This document shows positions 11,928 through 24,309 of a stretch of 64,000 nucleotides of DNA, one piece after another. How positions within the stretch are numbered: position 1 is the first letter of the stretch; every line of letters starts with the position of its first letter. Source of the stretch: Piper betle (Eukaryota; Streptophyta; Magnoliopsida; Piperales; Piperaceae). The notes under the pieces are model-generated. The model worked only from the letters and a program-made list of their open reading frames with translations. It had not been told where the DNA came from and searched no databases. Location of the stretch: positions 310,001 through 374,000 of the forward strand of contig JAURVB010003124.1 of the NCBI GenBank assembly GCA_033002965.1, in the 5' to 3' direction. Both the position numbers and the translations under genes were made by a program.

Positions 11928-14900
11928 TTATGAATTTTTCTTTATGAGTAAAAATTAAGTAACACATGCTTAATAGTATGTGCATGGTATTTGGGAGATA
12001 GCATCCATAAGGAAAAAGGGCTGTTAAACTCAGACTCAAGTAGTGTTAACAGCTTAGAGCTCATCAAAGTTGAAGCATAAGCTCACTCATTATCTTTCCC
12101 TTTTTAATGGTTAAAACAAGGAAAACTTAAAGCACATTATCTAATTAATAGAAATATTAATATCAATATTAACTGATATCTTGATGTAAGCTAAAAATTA
12201 AAATGAGCTTTCGAATTACAAGGATGGTAAAGATGATGAGGGCAATTTTGTTAAAAACAAATAAATTACACCTGTGTGAGATAAATAAACAGCTAAATTT
12301 ATATGCTGCCTAAATTTTTATATTTAGCCAATCTCTAAATGATTTGTCAATAAGTGAGAACGTTCTTCGTTTGGTGAAAAAAGTGAGAACTACAATTACA
12401 ATTTACAAACATCAAATGGCAGCATACTTGGTTGCCTTGCACCCACCACAAGCTCTCACATGCGTCAATAATAAGCCAATCTATAATAGCACAATGCATA
12501 ACATTTTAAACTAAATGTTGCAATTAAAAGAATACTTATATCATAGAGTAGCTAAAAATTCAACGAAAATGAATAAAAGTATACTATGATGAGTATAAAA
12601 CTTTTGATTATTAATTTCAAGCACACAACTTATAACCATTTCCAGGGAAAAAAAAGTGTAGCCATTCAACTCTTTCACTTGATCTCACTTTCCTGCATGC
12701 AAAATAATATATAGGAAAAAAATGGCAGATAACAAAAGAACACTCGCCCATGATTATAAACTTTCAAATTGAACTTCAGAATGAAGACTACAAGAGTGAT
12801 ATTGATTCGGCTCGTCTCCTAATCAAGTTTTCCAACCATTATTCCATTGAGTCAATGTTTGGCACTGTTCACTCAATTTCATCCTGCAAATAAAACCGTA
12901 TTTTTTGTGACATAAATTGGAGAATCTTACCGTCCTTTTAATTTGCTTATATTAGCTTAATTATTCGTGGAGATTGTACGGTGGTAACAGTGATAATAAT
13001 TTATATTTGCATGGCCTTCTCTAATAAGGAATGGCACAGGTTTACATGTATAGTTATAGCATATTCCATCTTAGCTAGATAACTAGTTGTCACAATTTTC
13101 TGTTCTCCTTTAGATTTAGAAGACTTTTGTGATAGAACTAAATCTAATCGACCAATTCTCACGACATGCCAAAAAAAGAAAAAAGTTGATTAATCATCAA
13201 GATTTAGCATGTTTTACCGGTCGTACTAATATGATCAAATCAAGGATGGTTGAGTGATGACATGTTCTTGAATGTCAAGAATATAATATATCAAATTATC
13301 TCGTTGATAATTACAATAATTCTGTTAATTTAGAATGCCTAATTCAGGATCCACGCCTTTTTGATACTAGGTAGTCGGTAGACAGTGAGGAAGAAGAAAA
13401 GGAGAAGACACCCATACAAAGAATTAAGTTTACGTCAAATATCGTTTATATATATTAGATTCAAATCTCGTAATTTGAGAACAGGCCAAACTACATAATG
13501 GTTCATTACTAGCAGCCTAGCGGACTGAAACAACTTACTTTCTCTGATTATGTGCATGGAATTGGGCCACCCAATTAATTTTCTTTGTATCCACATCAGA
13601 AGCTCAGAACGGGTCAACAGTGGGATTATTTATGTTATATTAAAAAATTGGTACAGCCCTAGCAATATGCCTACTGGGAGTTTTAGGGGAGGCAAAAGTG
13701 TATTAAAGACCTATTACCTAATTAATCAACCAATCCTACAATCAAGGTCGCACAAAGGGCAGCTGCCGGTGAATTTGGGCTCACCATCCATTAATTGGTC
13801 GGATTGGGCCCGAGTGCAAGCCATCCCAATCCTGCCCATGGCTCATCAGTAGGGCTATAAACAAGATCATCACTTTGTTTTATGTTTTACTTATTTTTAT
13901 ATATCTGTGTTCGAACTCACGAGCAACTTGAAAACTAACTCTCAATGTCCAATCTTAGTTCCCGCTTGATTCAATTAGCTTCAAATCAAGTAAAATCAAA
14001 CATTTCGAGCCTAGCCAAGCCATACTCAAGCTTGAATACGTTCATGAGCAAGAGCAACATTTTTCTTGACTATATAAGACCACAATCATATAAAATTTAT
14101 CGGTCCAGACACCTAATTATAAGATATTGAATAGATGGTTATTACAATAAAGTTGCACATTTAATGAAATTTTGAATACATTGAACTAAAATTTCAATCC
14201 AAAACAACAAGCATAAGAAAAATGGCCGAAACCAATGTTGCTCGCAAACCAGCTTTGGTTTGATTACCATAGCAACACGCCAAGAACGGTGTCCTGCTAT
14301 GCTCATTACTACTCATTAGCCTCTCCCCACATTTGCCATATTAAAACAAGCATTTCCTCTCTTTTTTTCTAAAGCACTAGTTTTAAAATTTTAAGGACTC
14401 TTGGACTGCAAAATCGAACAAATGATTTGAGGATAATTCTATAAGTTCACAGGCAAAATTGGCGTATGAAAGAAAATCCGACCATCAAAAATTGTCATTG
14501 TGAAAGAATAAGAAGGAAGAATTCGCGAATCCTTTTAAAAAAACAATCTAGCACACAAAAGTTTTCTGAAGCCATCCACTCAACACACACTAAAGCAGAC
14601 ACGGAAATGAAAAAAATTTTATGAATGACGGAACATACCGAAAATGCCCCAAAAGAATGAAGTAGGTTCATAATAGTGCGTAGAGGTCAACCATGGGAAT
14701 ATCAGTGTTACCCAATTACACTTTATCAAAAGCATCATTAAAAGAACTTCAAAATAAACAATGACGCAAGTTATCGGGAATAAAACGGATCTATATAGTG
14801 AAAAAATCACCATCATCAATCATAAGTCATGAGTTTCATGTCCCTGGTCTCAATTTCTTATCTTAAAACCGAGAAAGACCAGAGAGCATATCCGAGGAAC

Positions 14901-15472
14901 ATGGGAGAAAAGAAGTAAAATAGCTACAAGCACGATGAAACTTCTTCAAATTATCAACAATATTAAAGCAGTAGGATATCGAAATTGAACCTTCAAGGGT
15001 GCTAAGTATTTTGATGCAAGTTAATGGAATTACTGGCTCAAACAAGGCAACACCTGCCAGTTACATGCTTACAGCTCACGCCCAGCACACACAAAGTGTA
15101 AAGTCACAATATAGAGAATTAACAAGAAAAGAGTACTTAACAGCTGTTTCATCATCGATGATCTTTTATCTGATTCGTTCCAGTTCAGATGTAATGAAGC
15201 TGTAATTGCAATTAAGGAATGCGATTAATCCACTTGAACAGCTTGGCACCTGTACAATAACGCGGCTGCTTGCATGAATTTTGCATATGTTGGATAAAAG
15301 CAAGCTAAGGAAAGAAATGACATACATTATCGTGAAAACTGGGAAGAGAAAATAATGCAGACGCTCTCCCATTATGGCATCCAGTATAACAATACAGCGG
15401 GGCCTATCTGTAGTTTCCAACTCTGAACAACCCATTTTTACAAACCAATTTATCTACAAAATTGTTGGCCCA
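11928..15472. other. Intergenic region, no gene recognised
   Basis: This is 3.5 kb of AT-rich DNA without an open frame of any recognisable family. Homology to the long-inverted-repeat element stops at 11,927. The right end should contain the SART1 3' untranslated region. Nothing else could be supported. Confidence 0.5.
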
Positions 15473-18400
15473 CTATTCAGTTTTGGGTTTCTTTGGAGGA
15501 CCCAAATTGCTTGGTTCTGCCTTACGCTTGATGCCCAAAAAAGCCTCAACCTGAATAAGAACCAATTACTAATGAGAATACAGCACCTGGAAAGGATCAA
15601 TTAATTCATTTGAAACTTAAATGTGATATAAATCCCACTGAAAACCTGCATAATAAGCATCCTACACATGCCTATCATTCCCATCTGTAATGTTCTAATC
15701 AGAATTGAAAAATTGATAGACCTTTATCCAAAAAAATTAGCTAAAAAATTAGGTCAGCACATCTAGTTGGACTAAAAAATAAAAACTTCTTTCCATGGCT
15801 CATTGACAATAAACCCATCATATGACTCCAATTATTCAGATTTGATGCCGTGCATTCACATAACATCCTTTACTAATATGAGAAAGTTATACCTTTTACA
15901 AATATGGGAGTTTTGGGATGACCAAAGAATAAGATGCATTGCATTTATTAGGGTATTTACAGTTCGGTTTAATTTGTAAGCCTTTGAATATAAAGCCATC
16001 TCTTTGTGAAAAAAATAGTTTTTCCAATGAATTAAGACAATCGAGAGCCCTTTTCATCTTTTATCTTTTGTAATGTAGGAGTAGTTGCTAATTTAGCAAT
16101 TCCCATAACAAGTTGCATAAAATTGGTCATCGGAACCTACTCTGCATGAAATTGCTATAAGCTTTGGTTTGGATGCTTCTTGTTAAATTTCATTGCAGGT
16201 TGTCTCCCGAAGACAATTGTGCACCAATTTCATGCAGAATAGGCTCTGATAACTAATTTGATGCAATTTGCCATGAGAATTGCTAAATTAACAACGACTC
16301 CTACGTAACAAAAAATAAAAATAAAAGGAGCTCTCAGTCATTCTCAATTCAATTGAAAAAATTTTTCACAAAGCAATGGCCTTATATTTACAAGCCCACA
16401 AATTAAACTAAATTGTAAATACCCTGGTAAATGCAATGCATCTTATTCCGTGGTCTTTCTTAAACTCCCATACTAGTAAAACACATAATTTTCGTACTAA
16501 TAAAGGATGTTATGTGAATGCACTGCATCAAGACCCACAAAAATCTCGCTGGGAAGACTCAATCCGAAGGTAAAAACTACAAAAATAATTCAGAACACAA
16601 AAATCCATTCCAAGAATTTAAATAAAATCATGCTGAAAAAATGTCCCAGACCTATGTTGATGAGATTCCTTTGTATATATATTAGTTTAACTGCAATTCC
16701 TAAAATAAACCATGATATAACATAATCTAGCATGCACATGAGAGAACGTGCGATAACAATCAAGAAAGACAGAAGGGTGAACCTTTTGTCACCAAGCATG
16801 GGTGTCAAGCTTCCTGGTTGCTCTTTCTCAATAGTTGCAAAACCACTTCGAGGATCACTTGATTGCCTAAAAGTTCAGAGACAAATTATGTCATATTATA
16901 AGCATATAACAAGCATTTTGTCAAATGATCATACAACAAAGAATATCACAGCTGGGAAGCAGTTTTACCCTGGTTTTACATGACCACTAAGCACAAGGTA
17001 AGGAGATTGCAGTCGAGCTTGGGCTTCACGCATTTTTTCCATCGACAACAGAGGAGTATCTGATGCTTTCATCTGCTTCAATTTAAGATCTTCTTGATGC
17101 TGCTTGATGCGTTTCTCTAGCTTCATTTTTCCAGGCCCCTTGCCATGAAATTTATGGGATATCACCCTAAATGCCTCTTTTGGTGTCAACTGAGAAAACA
17201 AAACCCAAGTTATAGCATTAGTACATCAGCTCAACTCAACGATTGGGAAAAAATTATAATATACACATCATTCAAAGTTATCCAATCAACATTAGCATGA
17301 CCAACAACTATTTCCCCTACCTAAATCAGCAGCAGAAATTTTATATCACCAATCGGAATTTTTTTCACAATTAAATTGACACAAAATAGATGAAGAAACA
17401 AAATGATAACTTACTAGCCAAATGGCATTTCTGCCTCAGTCCTAATAAGAGGGGAAAAGGAGATGGAAGTTTTTATATTCTTGCAATTATATTAATGTAG
17501 TAAAAAAATCAACCAATATAAATCTCAAGAAAGGTAAAACAGGAATAATTAATTCAACATTGTAAGGTCAAAGATAAAATACAAAAACCTCTTTTTTCCC
17601 ATTATTCATGCAGAGTTTCGTCAAATTCTTATCTACGCCAATTTATGACGCAGCCAAGTGATGCAACTTCTAAGTATTCAGCATTCAAAAGAAAGATTAC
17701 TCACAATGCGACCAAATTCATCTGTTCTCTCAATTCGGATTTCCTTCTCCTTTGTCCCATCATTATCAACAACTCCAACAAGTTTGCTTTTCTTTTTGTC
17801 CATATTCCTCCCTCCCCAGTCTACACTCTCCTTCAGTGTTCCACGTTGTTGAAGTAGCTGAAGAGCACCAGAAAGCCCCTTTCCAACTGAAGGCTCCAAA
17901 ATAGTGGTATCTGGGGCAATATCCGCTGTTTCTTCATTGATAACTGAATCATCTTTACCATTTTCTTTCACTTCCGTCCAGCCACCGACTTCCATTTCCA
18001 TCTCCTCCACAACAGATTCAGGAGCCACCTCTTTCTCCGCAAATACATCTTTGGGTTCAGACATATTATTTTCTGGAAAAGATGGTTATCAACAGTCAAA
18101 TAATTAAACAATAAGTATATAAAGCCAAGTCCCCCAATATAAAAAAATGAATCATACCACTATTAAGCTGAAGTTTCCATATAAATTCGTTCATTTCAGT
18201 AAAAATGATTTTTTTCTCTCCTCGATCTTCAGCAGCTGCGTCTTTCTGATCATGGGCTGATTGATTATTTAAGGTGGCAAGTGAAGCAACGGCCTGTGGA
18301 CCTGAAGCAGCAATTGCCTCTTGCTTTTTTAAAGCTAACTTTCTTGCTTCTTTAATAGACTTAGATAGGTCATCATCATCCCCAAATACAGGGTTCTCAT

Positions 18401-21400
18401 CCTCTTCTGATTTGATAGTAACAGCTTGCTGCATCCTTAGAGCTTTAGAAGCTTCTTCAGCTTTGGCAGCAGCCAACTGATAAGCATTGTTCCTCATTTC
18501 AGCCTCAAGTCTTTCCTTCGCCTCTTTTGCTGACTGTCTTCGTGCTTCATCTCTTGTTCCAAGATCTGCTGCACCCAAGCCAGCTGAGATTGCCTCTGCT
18601 TCCATGGCATCTAAATCCAACTTTTCCTTCTTCCTCAGAGATTTCTTCTTCTTTGGTCTCTTAAACTGAAGCATTTCTTCCTGAGTGTAATAATCAGTTG
18701 AAAATTTTCCAGGTGTAGTGAGGTCCTCTGCCTTGCTGCTTGTTGCTGAACCTTGAAGCCTCCTACGGAGCTAGAAATAATATGAAATTCCCTTGTCAAT
18801 AAAGGTTGTACCCGTGTTCTTCTCACATAAACAAAAACCCTAGTAAATAAATATTAATAGGCTGGCAAAGAAGAATGAAACAAACCTCTTCGAGCTTCTT
18901 CTCAGCCTCCGCAGTGAAGCGCCCGCCTTCATCCAATACCACCCCCTATAAAAATATAAAAAACTCTAGAAAATAACATTAACTGCCATAGATGAAATTC
19001 AAGACATGAGAATAACAGTACAATTCTAACCTCATCTTGAACAGCATCATCATATTGAGGAAGAACTGCCTTTTGAGAACCATCATCATTGAACCTGTAC
19101 ATGTACCACAACAGAAAAGTTCATTGGATAAATCGAATACTGCAACCAATGACAATTAAAGTCACAAAGCCACAACAAATCCCACAACTAAAACCAAGCA
19201 AGAATGGCCCAGGTTGAAACATAGAACCACCCGGCTCAAAAATTGCAAGAAATGAAGACAACCAGCTTATAGGCTTTTTGATGGGGAGGAGTAAAGGTAA
19301 AAAAGGATGGGATAGAGGATATAAGGGAGGGAATGATAGAAGCCAGAATCCATCAGAAATTAGAGGAGAAGAAGCCAGATCTCAAGACTAATTACAATGA
19401 TGGAAAAAGCAATGTTTAAAGTCCTAATTTGACCACTGATCATAATACAAATTCAAAGCAAAGAAAACCGAATAAGCTCACAAAATATGGACTAGCACGA
19501 ACAAGTCTAATCTTTATTGTACTAACTAAAATATCACTAAAACTACTTATGTTTGCTCTGCATCACTTTTTGGTCAAAAAACTAAAACTGAAACAGCAGG
19601 AACCTACAACTGTACAAGAATGAGTCAATTGAATAAGAACAAGTGGATACAGTCACAAATCATTGAAATTCAAAACTTAACCGTTAACACTTCAAAACTT
19701 AACCGTTAACACTTCAAAACTAAAAAGCAAAAATTCTTACTTGTCATCATAAATGCCAGTTTTCTTCTTTGCATCCTTGTAAGCCTCATCTCTCTGCTTC
19801 TGCTCCCCAATCTCAACATTTACAAGCATATCAGCCTCTGGGAAAAACAGCACCTTAGTTTATAAACAAATAAAAACATAAACAACAATATATTGTAGAT
19901 ATAAAGTACCGTCATTAATATCTCCATTGGCCAAAATATTCTGATCTTTAAGTGTCAAAACAACAGCTCCACCTTCCACAACTTTGTCAAGCCCATGAAG
20001 AATTTTTACACCAGCTAGATCCTCTGAACATGAAGTTCAAAAGTTGGCCCGTAAGCAAGAAAAAAGGCAACTGTAGTTCTTCACAATGTGAAACTGGTGA
20101 ATAATGCATATTCAACATAAAAGTAAATCTCATTTAACAACTTATTCCCCTCTACCTCCTGGGCGTGAACTACGGTTCTTCACATTATCCAATCAGAAAG
20201 CTCAACAAATAGTTTAAATGAAATTACTGATAATATTTAACAACAGCTCAATAAATTCTAAAAATCCACAGAGCAACTCCCCTATCCACCCTCTTCTAAA
20301 CAAACCAAAATGTGTGAGGCGTAGAAAACTTAATACTTTTCACCACAAAATACGATTACTACATAGAAACTTAAAAAATTGATCAGGGAGATAGAAAAGA
20401 AACAAGAGAAAATTTTCTCAAATCTTATCTAACAAAGATAAACATCGATCACCATATATTAATAGATATACATGACAATCTGAATTGTAAAGCAAATCTT
20501 TTTAAAAATATCTTAAATACCATTCAAGACAACTCCTCAAAACTATCACCACAAAATCAATGGTAGTTTTGTATGAGGAGCCCAAAATTCATCTATTCAC
20601 TTAAGCTAAAACTCAAGAGGGACAAAAAGTATTTTTAAATTTAAATAATTTTATTCAGAAAGAGTGTATAAATGAGATGAATGGATATCGATAGGCCAAC
20701 ATTACTTGAAGAATGTATGGAGACTCTTTCATCTTCACTATCTTCCTGATCAATCATATCCTGCAAAATGGAGAATAATGATTGCAAAAGGAACGTCACT
20801 AAAAAATAAATGACAATTCGACACAGAATAGGAGACAAATCATTGCTAACCTGCTCCTCAAAAACTTTCGCCCATTGCTGCGCCTTTTTCCTCTCAGATT
20901 GCAATTTCTTCTCTTCAAGCTTTCTAATCCTGGAAACCCATGCCGAGACCTCAGAAACACCCTCTGTGTTCTTCATTCTCTCTTCTTTCATTCTGAAACA
21001 ACAAATCAAACAAACAAATTATCAACTAACCCTGAGACAGGAACAAGGATAACAACTGCACTATTTTTTTGCAAGTTTATTGAAGATTCAGAACTCTACT
21101 TGGAAGTCAAGGGCAAGCATCCACAAACTAAACTATTGTCTATGATCAAAACCACTGTAAGTTCCATATCCTGAACCAGTGAATTGGAAAGAAAAGTGGG
21201 ACACCTAAACAAGTGTATCCATTGAAAACATCCTCAAATACATGAACAGGCGAAACTGTTTCGTTATTTAACTCGTATAGGTTAGAGGTGTTATTAAATA
21301 ATGCATTAGCACAAACAGAGACCCAAAAAAATAGCATAATACTTTAAGATAATAAAAATGTTAATTTCAATAACAAGCATTGCATGAGCAAAGCCTCTTT

Positions 21401-23585
21401 CATTAAAAGTACCTATTTGAATCTTCATTTCCTTTAAAAAATAATACATATTTATGCCACATTAAAATGATTTCACAAATAAATTCAGGCGGCGAATACT
21501 TCCACTAGTTTTTGAATCATGACTACATTTTCTAATTCACTCACTACGATCTACTTCACATGACTATTTAGATATGAAAAAATTGGAAGTGAATCAGCAA
21601 TAATGTTGTGCAAGTGCATGAAATACACTAGCAGCCAAAGAGTTGAAATACAATAGCATAACAAATTTCAGTACTGTGAGAATTAGCATATTTATGTTTA
21701 TGCCAGTGGTAAATATTCAAGGAACCCTAATGGGATGCACCCAAGTGCCTACCTAATGATATTTCAAGTGACTAAATAACACTTTGTATACTCTTTCATT
21801 ATCAATTAATTGATGAGGACGAAAACAACAAACCTCAAAAAGAAATATTTCACAAAACAGACGCTGTACTTCTTTGTCCAAACAAGATTTACTTCACATA
21901 AAAAATGATTATAAAAAGTCATCATCTTTCAGCCAATAACGTATCTCATAAACTGACAATTTCTAAGCATGTCAAGCCACAAAACAAAAACTAGATATTA
22001 AAAAATAGCTCATGAACAATTAAAAAAAGTAAGATCTAATAAAAGCCAAAACAAAAATATGTGGCATCAAAAACTCAGATGTAGTGTTTGGTAAAGTGAT
22101 AAAACATACCCATACAAATTTTTTATTAAAAAAGGAACAAATACAATATCCTACATTAATTGTTCTCGCAAAATTTTGAAACATGACTAGCTGTAAAGCA
22201 ATAGCCTGATCGCAATTATTCTTTGTTACCCTCAGTTCCAAAAAATTACACAGATCACAGAGCCAATATTTCTTTCGGGTTGCTAAATCACACTTTCAAT
22301 CGTATTTTGCTACAAATACACACATGAGAGTTGATATGAAAAATATTTTAACTGACCACAAAGCGTCAATTATCATCATGAATGAATTATTTCAAAAAAC
22401 TTATAGTTCACATATATTTTTAGAAAGGAATTCAAATTACACAAACACACATGCACAAAATATATACTTTATAAGAGTCAACTTACTTCATTATACGATC
22501 CTCAATCTCTTTTGTCGATGACTCTGGCCTATTTGATGCATCAATTTTAATGCGGCCATGCTTTTCACTACTCTTATCATAATCACCACCTTCATTTTCA
22601 TAGTCAGCAGAACTATACCCTCTAAGTTCCCCATTCAAATCCATTTCACCGACTCCACTAATTTCTTTATCAGAAACCTTATCTCGGTTTTTTCCATCTT
22701 TCTCATCCTGCTCTTTCTCTTTAACACTTTCTTTTCCTCTGTCCTTGTCCCTTAATTTGTCTCTGTCCTTCTCCCTTCCCAACTTATCTCGTTCATATTC
22801 AACTATCCTCTCCCTATCCCTATCCCGTTCACGATCTTTAGCTTTATCCTTTCCCTTTTCCCGGTCCTTGCCTCTGTCTCGGTCCCTCCCTCTTTCCCTG
22901 TCCCTTTCTCTATCCTTCTCCCAGTCAAGATCTTTCTCTCTGAGCCTTTCTTTCTCCAGCTCTCTATCTTGGACTTTACTCCTTTCATGCTCCCTTTCTC
23001 TGTCCCTATCTCTTTCACGATCCTTCTCCCGTTCCCTAAGTCTGTCTCTTGCCCTTTCAGTATCCTTTTTAACATCCCTATCCCTATCCCTATTCCTATC
23101 CCTTTCCCTTTCCCAGTCCTTCTCCCTATATTTATCATAATCATAATCTTTCTCGCGCATATTTTCTTTGCCATTATCCTTTTCACGCTCCCTCTCTTTA
23201 CTGATGTTCATCCTTGTCTTCCCTCCGTCGGTCTCTGTCATAGGCTCTGTCCTTCTCCCTCAACTCATAGTGATGAGAGTCTTTATCCCTGCCTTTCATA
23301 TCACTATGTGTCCCAGTTCTTTCCTTATCTTCACTTCCACGCTCTTTCTACTCTTCTTTCCTTCCTCCTCTCCTTACTTCTATGCTTTTCTGAGCTACTT
23401 ACCTTTTCTCTATGCTTAGAGAGTGAACCATGGCCAACGTCTTGATTACCGTCAGAACTCAACTCCGCATCTACTTTGCTTACTTTCAGATCATCCATTT
23501 CCTCATCTATGCGCATTCTATCAATCAAAGCCTTCCCAGCCTCAACATCTTCCCCCTCTTCCACTTCCACCCTTGACTCAACCAT
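15473..23585 (-). CDS. SART1/Snu66-family U4/U6.U5 tri-snRNP protein (DOT2/MDF-like)
   Basis: This nuclear protein of the U4/U6.U5 tri-snRNP acts in spliceosome activation; the Arabidopsis homologue (DOT2/MDF) is needed for meristem and vascular development. Exons on the minus strand: 23585-23378, 23234-22487, 20992-20851, 20760-20706, 20023-19910, 19837-19741, 19094-19031, 18945-18886, 18770-18158, 18072-17705, 17189-16969, 16866-16783 and 15550-15473, about 950 residues. Order: acidic N-terminus from MVESRVEVEEGED, a long Arg/Glu/Asp-rich region, then conserved SART-1 blocks (WVSRIRKLEEKK, LHGLDKVVEGGAVVLTLKDQ, DEGGRFTAEAEKKLEELRRR, FKRPKKKKSLRKKEKLDLD, VGKGLSGALQLLQQRGTLKE, WGGRNMDKKKSKLVGVVD, RIERTDEFGRI, TPKEAFRVISHKFHGKGPGK, PYLVLSGHVKPG, SLTPMLGDK, LGIKRKAEP). 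Two problems remain. The first intron sits in coding-like sequence, and the last junction is out of frame by one base. The start at 23585 is the first ATG after the 5'-UTR acceptor near 23622. Confidence 0.93.
15842..16531. mobile_element. 690-bp foldback element in last SART1 intron
   Basis: The left end ttgatgccgtgcattcacat and the right end tgtgaatgcactgcatcaa are inverted copies. Complementarity continues inward almost to the centre near 16,190; for example gtaggagtagttgctaattt at 16,075 pairs with text ending gactcctac at 16,304. The whole element can therefore fold into one long hairpin. It has no coding potential and resembles a foldback-type MITE. It lies wholly within the intron 16,782-15,551. 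No clear target-site duplication was seen. Confidence 0.8.
19671..19720. repeat. 22-bp tandem duplication in a SART1 intron
   Basis: The phrase ttcaaaacttaaccgttaac is repeated back to back in the intron between exons 6 and 7. It is a small local duplication with no evident function. Confidence 0.7.
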
Positions 23586-24059
23586 CTCCACACCCAGCAC
23601 TTTCTTCCAAACCTGACCGCTGCAAATCAAGATTAAGCAAAGCTCCAGGACGAGAATTCTAATAACACCTACACAATCGAATACAAACAATCAGCATTAA
23701 ATTAGCAACAGCAGTCAAAGATTATTAGCATTAAACTAATCAGCAACATGTCACAACAAAAAATTAATAAACTTAAGATGGGAATTCATTAACGACAGAA
23801 ACAAACCAATATATACATATATACGTACGTGTGTAACCTAATAAAAAAAATTTAGAATAAGTACTCAAAGATAGCAAAACATATGCGCTCCATGGACCCG
23901 ATCTGCCCCATTTTCATAATCGAGGGGGGTGTTCGCAGCTCATACAAAACCCGAAAAACTCGATTTTCAATTTGTCCCCAGTTCGATGCGACATAACCTA
24001 GGCATTCCGAATAAGAATCGAAAATTGAAGAGAAAAACAGTGAATCGCCACGCAAATAG

Positions 24060-24300
24060 AGCTTGCATCATCCATGAGCATACAAAGCATCCAAAAAAGA
24101 TACGCACCATAACGAGAAATTGAACTCGAAATAAATCAAAGAGGCAATCAAAAAACCAGAAAGCAAAGGCCGCGTCGGGCACGGTGAACGAGATAGCAGC
24201 GGTAGTGCGGCGGCGGCGGGCGAAGCCCTTTGTGATTCCGACGGCCGAGAAGGAGGGCACGGGCTGTAAGGGGGTGGTTAGTGGGCCGTGGGCTTTATTT
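24060..24300 (-). promoter_or_regulatory. Probable SART1 first (untranslated) exon and core promoter
   Basis: A GC-rich patch (24,170-24,290, containing gcggcggcggg) lies about 0.6 kb upstream of the SART1 start codon. A good 3' splice site (TTGCAG on the minus strand near 23,622) precedes the start, so a 5' untranslated intron linking this patch to exon 1 is likely. Exact ends cannot be read. Confidence 0.35.
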
Positions 24301-24309
24301 ATGTTTTTA

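Noticed and set aside
22745..23140. Plus-strand frame rich in Ser/Leu/Arg (131 codons) and further frames at 22,969-23,445
   Set aside because: Antisense shadow of the Arg/Glu/Asp repeat region of SART1; the repeated codons keep other frames open.
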